Origin: Acanthamoeba castellanii str. Neff
Lineage: Eukaryota > Discosea > Longamoebia > Acanthamoebidae
DNA length: 21,973 nt
Direction: 5' to 3'
Assembly (NCBI RefSeq): GCF_000313135.1
Contig: NW_004457323.1
Location: 614,719 to 636,691, forward strand
Below the pieces are notes generated by a model. The model was not told the DNA's origin and ran no database searches. It saw nothing but the letters and a program-made list of their open reading frames with translations. Below, piece after piece: positions 1 to 9,300 of this stretch (position 1 is its first letter; every line of letters starts with the position of its first letter). The position numbers were made by a program, and so were the translations under genes.

Positions 1-531
1 CGATGGCGAGAGTGCGCCTCGCATGGGCGCCATCGCTGCTCCGCCTCCGCCTCCGCCTGCAGCTCCCGCGCCGCCGCCTCCGCTCGTGGCTTCTTCTCCG
101 ATCGCGTCAACCCTGTCTGCACCGACGGCGGCTGTGGATGGCGTCCCAGGCGGCTCGTTCCGAGCGATAGCTTCGGGCAACACCGTGGCCAGCTCCCTGC
201 GCGACCGCCTGGCGTCCACCAAGCTCAAGAAAGTGGTATGCATCACCGCCCTGACCCTCACATTTATGCCGTAGCTTGGAGCTCCACGGGCTGATCAGCA
301 AACATTGGCTTTCCTGCATGTCATGGCGCTAGGACCACGAGGAAGTCGCACGAGAGAAGGAGGACAACGACACGAGCGTGTTCAACTTCTTGGCGCGGGT
401 ACGACACTTTCATTCTTGCGAGAAGGGTGGGTTGTACGTGTGTATTCGCTAAACGGTGTCTGTGGCAAAAGGCGTTGATCGCTCGGCGAGTGGCCATCAG
501 CGAGGAGGTGGTGGACGACGAGGAATGGTAA
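1..531 (+). CDS. WASP/SCAR-family VCA C-terminus, partial at 5' end
   Basis: This is the 3' end of an actin nucleation-promoting factor; the reading frame is open at the window edge. I splice it as exons 1-235, 333-398 and 472-531, all phase 0 with GT-AG introns. A poly-proline tract (PPPPPPAAPAPPPP), the usual profilin/SH3-binding segment, comes first. A WH2-like actin-binding motif follows (LRDRLASTKLKKV), then a basic/amphipathic central segment (FLARALIARRVAI) and a short acidic tail ending DDEEW just before TAA. That order (Pro-rich, WH2, central, acidic with a Trp) is the VCA module that activates Arp2/3 at the cell cortex or on endosomes. The central segment resembles SCAR/WAVE (ILSRRIAVE) most, but WASH has a similar shape, so I do not name the member. 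The N-terminal domain that would decide it lies outside the window. Confidence 0.72.
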
Positions 532-714
532 TATAATGTATACTGCATTGTGTGCCACTTGCAATGTTTCACAAGCTTTCAGAGTATTATTGAAATACAA
601 TCAACGGGTAACAACCACTTTACCTTAAAAAGGGTTCTGCGCAGTTCGCTGGGAAAGGTTGGGCCAGAGCTTTTCTCTCACGTTCCAAGAGGCAATCAAG
701 GAAGACAACAGATC
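532..714. other. Intergenic region, WASP-family gene to EF-hand gene
   Basis: This 183-bp gap lies between two genes on the same strand. It is more AT-rich than the flanking exons and carries TTAAAAAG near 625, which could be a TATA-like element for the downstream gene. It should hold both the 3' UTR of the first gene and the promoter of the second. I see no other gene. Confidence 0.4.
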
Positions 715-1697
715 ATGCAGCAGCCGAACTGGGGAGCACAGCGTCCGTGGGTATGTCTGCTCCTTGTTCAAGCTGTACTTCTTGAACGTTCAATCATAAC
801 GCTTGGTTGATTGTGGGGGGGGGGTAGTATGCCGCCCACTATGGAACAGACCCGGCCCTCATCAGTCAAATCCAAGGTACGCTACACTATGCCCCCCCGA
901 CAAGTTCACGTCACTTTCATCCCCACTCATTCCCCACCGCATCAACCCCTAGGCTGGTTCTACGTTGTCGACACCGACAAGAGCGGGCAACTCGACGATG
1001 CCGAGATCGGTCGCGCCCTGGCCCAGGCCAACGTAACCAAACCCACAACCCCTCTTCCGGGCCTGGGGGTAGAATGAACTCACCACAGCTGCTCATTGCT
1101 TCACTTCACAGATCACGCTGAGCCCGGCCACGCTGAAGCGCCTGGTGCAGACCTTCGACACCGACCGAAGCGGCCAGATCGGCGTGCATGAGTTTGTGTG
1201 CCTCTACCAGTTCGTGCTCTTCCTCCGCAACGCCTTCGCCTCGCAGGACCGCGATCGCTCGGGCAAGCTCGACAACTGCACGTCCCCCCTCTCCTTCATC
1301 ATGGCCCCTGCCCATCTAATCACCAATGCGTGTCGTGTCGTGTTGCGTGTTGTATGGCGTGGCCACAACAGGGACTGAAATCTCGGCGGCGTTGGTCACG
1401 GCTGGCTTCCCCTTGAGCCCGCAGGCTCAGGCTGGCGTGCTGGGCCGCTTCGACCCCAGGCACGCGGGTCTCACCCTCGACGGCTTCACCGAGGTGGCCC
1501 TCTTCCTGGGAGGCCTCAAGAGCTACTTTGACTTCTACGCCTTCAGCGCGGCCTCTGCCCCTCCCGCGCATCAACAGCCCGGAGCGCCCGGCGTTGTCCA
1601 GCCCCCCATGCCCGGAGCTCCCGGCGCACAGCCCGCCGCCTCCAACATCTCCATCAACTTTGACCAGCTCGTGGCCGCCACCCCCTACTTCATGTAG
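715..1697 (+). CDS. Penta-EF-hand-like calcium-binding protein
   Basis: A small Ca2+ sensor of the PDCD6/ALG-2, peflin and sorcin type, about 218 residues, close to the usual family length. Exons are 715-750, 828-876, 953-1032, 1112-1277 and 1372-1697. The first ATG in frame with a short Gln/Pro/Trp-rich head is at 715. EF loop 1 (DTDKSGQLDDAE, residues 35-46) and loop 2 (DTDRSGQIGVHE, 71-82) are canonical. Loop 3 starts DRDRSGKLDN (from 101). Loop 4 (DPRHAGLTLDGF) has lost the final Glu. A fifth hand is hinted at only by FDFYAF before a Pro/Gly/Ala-rich tail. Such proteins dimerise and bind Pro-rich partners at membranes. The fourth intron has no good GT donor in phase. A GC donor at 1278 keeps the frame but makes loop 3 one residue too long, so that junction is uncertain. 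Confidence 0.78.
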
Positions 1698-1785
1698 ACG
1701 TTCATAGGAACCTACACATGTGAAGCGTAACATGTTGATTACATATTGATGACATACGTTCTTGTGCAGTGGTACAGCGCCTGTT
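1698..1785. other. Convergent 3' intergenic spacer
   Basis: Only 88 bp separate the stop of the EF-hand gene (+) from the stop of the 8-Cys protein gene (-). The spacer is AT-rich and must hold both 3' ends, so the two transcripts probably overlap. Confidence 0.5.
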
Positions 1786-2609
1786 TCAGTGCTTAGCGCC
1801 CCCGTCGCACGTGGGGTAGCATCGCCGGTGTTCGGGGCACTTCTCGCCGGGCTTGAGGTACCGACCAGTGCTGCGGTCGGGGTAGCAGCCCTGGTCGTCG
1901 GCGTAGAGGCCGGCGCCGCTGCTGCCGTGGCCCACGACGAGGGTCTGGATGGGGTAGCACCCGTGGCGGTCGCGGTAGTACCACTTCCCCTGAATCTCAC
2001 GCGGGCAGCAGCCCTTGCTGTCCGGCCGCTGGCCGCTGTTGCACTTGACCATATGGCCCGGACTCACCTTCATGTCGTCGCCCTTGCCCCCCTTGGTCTT
2101 GGCGTCGAGCGGCTGGTGCGGATTGACGTCGTCGGCGGCGGGCAGCGCGTTCGCTGCGTCGAGCCACTGGTGCTCACGGTCGTCCTTGGTGTTGTCCCAC
2201 TGGTACTTGGGCCTGGGCTGGATGCACCGCGCCTCGCACCGCCTGTCCTTCGGGCAGTCCTCCGTGGCCGACTTGTACTTGCCCTGCTCGTCGGGGTAGC
2301 ACCTGGAGCCCATCACCTCGTGTCAGAGGCAGGCACCAAAAGCACCGCACACACGGCACACACCGCACACAAGTGGTACCCGAAGGAGTCAGGATAGAGC
2401 ACGCCGCGAGGTCCGTCCCTGGGGTAGCACTTGCGGGCGTCGCGGTAGTAGGGCTTGTTCTTGATGACGTCGGGGCAGCATCCTCGATCGTCCGGCCAGT
2501 GTCCGCCCGTGCAGGGGCCTCCCTCTCCTCCTTTGTCGTCGCCTCGCGCGCTCGCCGCCAAGAACAGTGCGAGTGCGCACACCACCACAAAACTCCTGGC
2601 TGTCATCAT
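1786..2609 (-). CDS. Secreted protein with two 8-Cys domains (Leo-lectin-like)
   Basis: A 248-residue secreted protein from two exons (2609-2380 and 2302-1786). Residues 1-22 form a clear signal peptide (hydrophobic FVVVCALALFLAA, then ARG). The mature part has two copies of an 8-Cys module, residues 33-103 and 164-242. In the first the Cys are at 33, 44, 45, 61, 78, 93, 99 and 103; in the second at 164, 175, 176, 192, 216, 232, 238 and 242. Both share GCCP, YYRD, a CYP after each of two Cys, and an RRC near the end. A 60-residue polar linker joins them; no membrane segment or GPI signal follows. From memory, signal peptide plus two 8-Cys domains is the architecture of the Leo lectins, cellulose-binding cyst-wall proteins of Acanthamoeba, and the conserved Trp/Tyr would suit glycan binding. 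The structure is certain; the family name is inference. Encystation-linked expression would be expected if the name is right. Confidence 0.8.
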
Positions 2610-3331
2610 GGTCGTCGCGTGTGGTTGAATCGAACCGAGTTGGCAACAACACCTCCAGCAAAGCTCTATCGGTGAGACAAGCCACGCACATCACTCACCA
2701 GTTCGTGTTGAGCTTAAGAATCCAGAGACAACCCGTGGCCTTCCCTTGTCTGCCCTGAGCCCATGTGGGAGCCAGGTCACAGGTGTCAAGGTGTCGACAC
2801 TGTGTTGGCCGTCCCACAATAGCCTGGTGCCCAACTAAACCGGGCCTTCAAGTACTGCCGGCCCTGCCCTCACTGTTCGCCGGCCCGCCTAAGCAGCGGG
2901 CTGTGACCGTGCTTGCGGGGCATGTGGGTGGAGGGATTGGTGGCGTGCGTAGACGAGCGAGGGTTTAGGCCCACGCCGAAGGCCGCTGCCCCATTCCAGA
3001 AGGAGACTCGACATTGTGGCCCTCGCGGAGGTGAGGGCTTCAAGGTCGATGATGAGCGTCGCACCGCCTCAGGCTGGTTGACAGAGCAGGGAAAAGACGC
3101 CGGTCCCCTTGGTGGAGGGATCACAGCCCTGAGTGGGTCCTCTCGGGAAGCTGCGTATCGACTCCAACACCTCCACTTTTTACTTTCTTTGCTTTTCGAA
3201 TCTTCATTCATCTCAACCGCAGATTAAGATTGCCGAGAGGAAAGAGGCCAAGAGGCTCTTCTCTCATCTCCAATTTATTTTTGTTTATTTTATTTTTCCG
3301 CTCATTTTCGGAGCTAATCTCATCAAGTGAG
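2610..3331. promoter_or_regulatory. 722-bp divergent intergenic region
   Basis: This is the longest stretch without a gene. It separates the divergent starts of the 8-Cys protein (-) and VWA8 (+), so it should carry both promoters and 5' UTRs. About 2760-3170 is GC-rich and open in some frames, but I recognise no protein there. About 3175-3320 turns pyrimidine/AT-rich, with long T-runs just before the VWA8 start. On the minus strand a strong donor-like GTGAGT at about 2695 could mark an intron in the 5' UTR of the 8-Cys gene. I see no tRNA or defined operator. Confidence 0.45.
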
Positions 3332-6300
3332 ATGCTGCGGTGTTCGCTGCGGGTCCCTTGCCGCGGCACCTGGCAGGAACGTGCGACTCTGCCTTTTTCC
3401 TGCGGTCGCTCATTGCCTGCTCCTGCTCGGGTGCGGCTGTGTCCTCCACTCCGGACCTCTCATCCATTTTCCTCCACCCCCCGGCCCCATCATCTGTTAA
3501 TCTTCACCCGCCGTCTGCACGGTACCACTGCTTACACTTACACAGAAATATTTTGATTTAATATTAAATGGTAATAATATTAAATAGTCATATTTCTCAT
3601 CATTATTTAATAATAACACCACAGGCCTGGACGAGGCCTCTGTCGGTCAGCGCCCATCGCGAGTGACGATCGGGGATGTCTCCCTGCCGCTGCCCTCCGG
3701 CGGGCCGCGCACGCCGGCCTTCGTTCCGCTGCTTCCGTCGTCGTTGGGCTGGATGATGGAAACACAGGAGGTACCAACCACCAACTGCTCCCGCCAGCAA
3801 GCTCAGCCCGAGCTTAACCCCTACACACGGCCACATGTCGCAGGTGCTTCAAGTGTTGAGGTGGATGATGCAGAAGGACCAGCTGGCGCAGGACATGCTG
3901 CTTCTTGGGTACGTGCTTGGCCGCCCATCAGGTCATATGGCAGGGCCCTGTGACGTATCAGTTGACTGTTGTAACGGTGGCTACTACGCTCGCGAAGTCC
4001 GCCCGGTGAGCTCAGGCGCCGCATCGCGCTGCGCTTCTGCGAGGTGGCCCAGCGAGAGTACGAGTTCATTTCGCTGTCGCGGGACACGACGGAGGCCGAT
4101 CTCAAGCAACGACGCGAGATCGTCGGCAACTCTGTTCGCTTTGTCGGTACCTTGACACTTTGCAATTATCGAGCTGTGCACGATGATGCCCCTCTTCTCA
4201 CGACACACGGCACACACGACACGCATACGCCGCTCTTGGCTTACGCGATCACGTGATTGGACTGTGGCAGATCAAGCTGCCGTCAGAGCGGCCATCGAGG
4301 GCCGGGTGCTCATTCTCGAAGGCATCGAGAAGGCCGAACGCAACATCCTGCCGCTTCTCAACAATCTCCTCGAAAACAGAGAAATGGTTAACGTTACCGC
4401 TCACACTCGCTCACCACTCACCGCTCACACTCGCTGGTGCTGACGCTCAGTTTCTTCTCTGCCCTACCCACACAGGCCCTGGAAGACGGACGGTTTCTGA
4501 TGAACGCCAAGCGGTACGACAAGCTGCTGGAGACGCACACGGAGGCCGAAATGCACAGACTCGGTCTGATCCGCGTCGACCCCAACTTCCGGGTCATCTC
4601 CCTGTCCCTCCCGGTACCCCTCCTACCATCTGGTGTTGTGTGTGTGTGGTGTGTGTGTGTGTCGTGTGTGTTTGTGTGTGTCACTCATCACGGCGTCTGC
4701 TTTGTGTGGCAGGTACCGCGGTATGCGGGGAATCCGCTGGACCCGCCGCTGCGTTCGCGTTTCCAGGCCTACAGCGTGCCTCCGCTTTCGCTGTCCTCCC
4801 GCATCGATACTCTCAGCCGGGAGGCGCCCTCTCTCTCCGCCGACACTGTGAAGCTCTTGGCCTCCGCCGCGGAAGCTTTCCGACACGCGGACACAGGTAA
4901 CGGGTGGGCCAGGTCTGTCACCACCGCACACGTACTCAGCTCGTAATCACCACGCCTTCGATTTCCTTAGAGTCCTTTAGCGAGCTGCTGGCCAAGCCCA
5001 TCGAGTTCACCGAGGAGGGCCTGGTTTCCGCGGCCCGATTGCTCGAGCGATTCCCGCACACCGCCACCCAAGTACTCCTCTACCTGCTCTACGCATCGTG
5101 TGTGCGTGTCGTGTCGTGTCGTGTCGTTGGTGTGTCGTGTCGTGTCGTGTCGTTGGTCGTGTCGTGTCGTGTCGTGTTTGTTGCTCACTCCGGGACAGGA
5201 CGTGCTGCGACGAGTCTATCCCTCCCGCTGGGTGGCTAAGGACGCCGCCCAGGCCGACGCCATCGAGAGCGCATTCAAGAAGCTGGGCGTGGACATGAAG
5301 AGCGAGCGGGCCAAGGGCTACGCCATCGCGAGCGTTCGTCACGAAGCGCCGCGCCACAAGCTGGTCACCCTCACAAGGTCCGTCCCGTGAAAACCGCAAC
5401 CGCTGGAGCGGAGCATAACTGAGTGACATGAGTGGGCACGACGCGCGCAGAGAGAGCGGGAGAGAGGAGGCCAAAGTGCGTGTCCCCTCCGGGCCGCTCC
5501 CATCCGTTGCACCCGATTCGGGCGCGTTTGTTGTTACCTCGCATGGTGGGGTTCTGCTTCAGCACGTACGTCTCAATCACCAGGCAAGCACGAGCCTGAC
5601 GCGTGTGCCAGAACTATCTTTCCTCACTGGTGTCCCCACGCACGCACGCACGCACCCACCCCACACACACTCACATCAGATGCTGGAGGACCATGCCATA
5701 GGGCGGGATATGTGCATCATCGGCCCGAAGGGATCGGGCAAGTCGACACTGGTCAAGTGCGTTGTTCGTTGTTATATGTTCTCTATAATCTATATTCTGA
5801 TTATGATTATAATTCTGATTATGATTATAATTTTATTAATTTTGTTAATGGCTTGTTGGGCGCACGCAGGCAATTCGCAGCCATGCTGGGTTACGAAACG
5901 GAGCACATGATGCTGTTCAGGGACATGTCGACTCGCGATCTGCTCCAGCGTCGAGCCACGAAGAAGATCGACCGCGCCAAGCAGGCAGAGGCGCTGTCGC
6001 AGTCGTCATCGGCTCGCCACCGGGAGGGCCTTGGCCTGGTCGCGTCTGCCACCGACGAGCTGGTGCGCGAGGAGAGCCGGATCATGGGGAACAACGACGC
6101 CCTGGCCGAGAGCCTGCGCGAGGGCGAGGACAGCGAGTCGATGTGGGAGCTGAGCCCGCTCATCCGGGCCGCCGTCAATGGTCGCATCGCCATCCTCGAC
6201 AACATCGACCGGCTTCCGGTCGGCGCTTTGTCGGTGCTCCAAAGCCTCATCCACGAGCGCCAGGTGTCCCTGCATGATGGCACGCGTCTGGTCTCTTCGG

Positions 6301-9300
6301 AGACCTACGGCCGCCTGCTGAGCGAGCACGGCCTCACCCAGGCCGAGTTGACGGTACCGGTCACCACCCCACAATGTTTGCAGCACACAAACCGCCGCAT
6401 GCCTGGCCTGTAAGGTCTGATGTATGATCTTCATGCCAGGCCAATCGGGTGTATGCGATCCACCCAGCGTTCCGGATCATCGCCACCGGCGACCTCCCAT
6501 CGGCGTCGCACGCCTACATCACGCAGGAGGTGATGTCCCTCTTCCACTTCCACCACCTCCCCTCGCTCGACAATCCCGTCGAGCTCGAGCGGTTCCTCGA
6601 CCGCGTGGCGCTTCGCCGCGATGGTGTCGACAGTGTCGACAACGCATCATCGCCGGCCCGGCTGGACCGCGCCAGGGAGCAGCTCGCGGGCTTGGTGCGG
6701 TTCAACGAGGCGCTCAAACAGAACAAGCACCTGCAGATCGCGCTCTCCACGCGGCAGCTGATCCGCGCGGGCCGCCGTATCGCCAACGCCGAGCGGCCCG
6801 CGACGGCCCTCGACACCCGCGATGTGGTGCACGGCCTGCTGCTGTTCGACTTCCTGCCGGCGGCCACCAAGGCCACCGTCACCAAGCTCCTCTTCAAGTC
6901 CCTCGGCGGCCGGGAGCCCTTCTCGTCGCACCACGCCAAGGAATACGCTCAGGAATGTGAAAAAGGCAACTACGATTACCTCTTCTCCGTCGGCACATTC
7001 CATGACGAGGCGAGGAATGCCAAGGCCCTCGAGGGCCAGTCGCCGTCGCCGTCGCCGTTCTCGCCCACGGGCGCGTCATCGCTGGCGGTCGAGGCGCCTG
7101 CGGCCAAGGCCCACCCGGTGCACCTGATCCCGGACATTGACTTCTTCGCGATCCCGTCGCACGTGTCGCTGCTGCAGGAGATGTACAAGGACTACGCCCT
7201 GGGCGAGCACCTGCTGCTCATCGGACCGCAGGGCGTCGGCAAGAACAAGCTCACCGACAAGTTCCTACAGACCCTCCAGTACGTCGTCTCTCACCCACTG
7301 TGTCGCTTTCTTTTCATTCCACATTCCACACCCGTGCATTCCATCCATTCCTCACATGTCAAGCGTCGTTGCGACAGTCTCCCTCGGCAGTACATTCAGC
7401 TCCACCGCGACACCACAGTCTCCTCCCTCACCCTGCAGCCGTCCCTCGAACGGTACCCTTAAAAAGCCTGTACGTTTTCGTGTTATTTATTTGATTGACT
7501 TCTTTATTTTGGCAGAGGTAAAATTGTCTGGACCGATTCCCCGCTGGTGAAGGCCGTTAAGGAGGGCCACGTGCTGGTCGTTGACGAAGCCGACAAAGGT
7601 AGTGCCTCACAAGTATTGTATTTCTATATATTATGTATAATACAAGTATGGACTTACAGTTGACGTTTTTCAAAACGTTGCAGCGCCACCGGAGGTGGTC
7701 GTGGTCCTGAAGTCGCTGGTCGACGGAGAGATGACCCTTGCCGACGGTCGGCGCATCGTGCAATCGGCGCACATCGCGCAGCAGGGCTCGTCCTCTGCCC
7801 CGAACGAGGCTGAGGCCGTGGTCGCCATGCACCCCAACTTCCGTCTGATCGTGCTGGCCAACAAGCCCGGCTGGCCGTTCTTGGGGAATGACTTCTTCCG
7901 TGAATGCGGTGATCTCTTCAGCTGGTACCGCGCACACACCGCGCACACACCGCACACACACCGCACACACGATGCTAATTGTTGGTGCGGGTAGTCATGC
8001 GATCGACAATCCGGACGTGGCGTCGGAGATGGCGTTGCTGCGGGCCTACGCGCCGTCGGTCCCGACCGAGACGCTGTCGCGGCTCACGCGGGCCTTCAGC
8101 CACCTGCGGCAGCTGGTCGACGAGGGCCACCTGTCCTACCCCTACTCATCGCGCGAGGCCATCGCCATCGCGCGCCACCTCGAGCGGTTCCCGGGCGAGC
8201 CCTTCGAGGAGGCCCTGCGCAACGTGTTTGCCTTCGACGTGTGGAGCGACTCGACCGTGCGCGAGAGCATCGTCGCCGCGTTCAAGCGCTCGGGCTTTCG
8301 CGTCTCCAACACCTTCATGCAACCTCCCGTCGAACTCTTCGAGTACGATCATTGTGTGTGGTGTGTGTGTTGTGTGTGTGGGGTGGTGTGTGTGCGGTGG
8401 TGTGTGTGTGCGGTGGTGTGTGTGTGCGTATTCGTACATCAAGGTAATGGTAATGGGCTCTAGAGCGTCGCAGGCGGGAGCGGGGGCGGGGGCGACGGCC
8501 GCTAGCGGGCGGAGGAGGCCGTTGCGTCTCAACTACGAATATGACAACGACCGACAGGCAACGAAGCCCAAGCACGGCAAGGTGGACCCCGCCAACAGCC
8601 CGCACGTCGGGGGCAACACCTGGGCAGGCGGCAGTGGAGGCGCCGACACCGCCGGCCTTGGTACGCACGTCCCACGCACCGCACACACCGCACACATCGC
8701 ACACGCGTCTAAAGTCTGGGATTGTAGGTGGTAAGGGGGGACCGTATAGGCTTGATTCGGGCCACCCGGTGCACCAGATCAGCGACGAGGAAAAGCGAAA
8801 GGTGTCGAAGGAGGTGCTGGAGGCGGCCAAGGCGATGGCCCAGGAGGCCCTCCAGAAGAAGCTGCAGGAGATCGAAATGAGCGAGGAGGACGCCGTGCTC
8901 TACGAGGACTACGCCTACGCCGTCAAGGGGCAGGTGTCTCAACTCCGCACCATGCTGCAGGGCCTCCAGTCCAAGTACGCACGACACTCACCCACACGGC
9001 ATACACACGAACACACACACAACACACGCACGACACACGAACACACGACACACAATGGCGCACGACACCAACTCTCTCTCTCTCTCTCGCACTCTATAGA
9101 TCTAAGGAACGGCAGTGGCTGCGACGCCAGACCCACGGCGGCGAACTGGACGAGGCCCAACTGGTGGAAGCGATGGCGGGCGAGGGGGCGATCTTCAAGC
9201 GGCGCGGCGAGGAGCTACCGCCGCTGGGCTTTTCGGCCGGCCTCAAGCCCAAGCGGATTCACTTTGTCATGGACGTGTCCGGAAGGTGCGGTGCGCTGGC

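Noticed and set aside
1320..2000. Long minus-strand open frame over the EF-hand last exon and the end of the 8-Cys gene
   Set aside because: It runs antisense to a clear EF-hand exon and in a shifted frame through the 8-Cys exon. Its composition (Arg/Thr/Ala-rich) is that of a GC-rich shadow frame.
1762..2397. 211-codon plus-strand open frame opposite the 8-Cys protein
   Set aside because: It is antisense to the signal peptide/8-Cys gene, is Val/Ala/Leu-rich without motifs, and runs through that gene's intron.
2615..2645. Minus-strand GGTTCGATTC, like a tRNA B box
   Set aside because: No matching A box, acceptor stem or anticodon loop is found upstream. It lies in the likely 5' UTR of the 8-Cys gene.
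5098..5179. Regular short repeats resembling an array
   Set aside because: The 5-base units lack spacers and sit inside a phase-verified intron. This is a microsatellite, not a CRISPR array.
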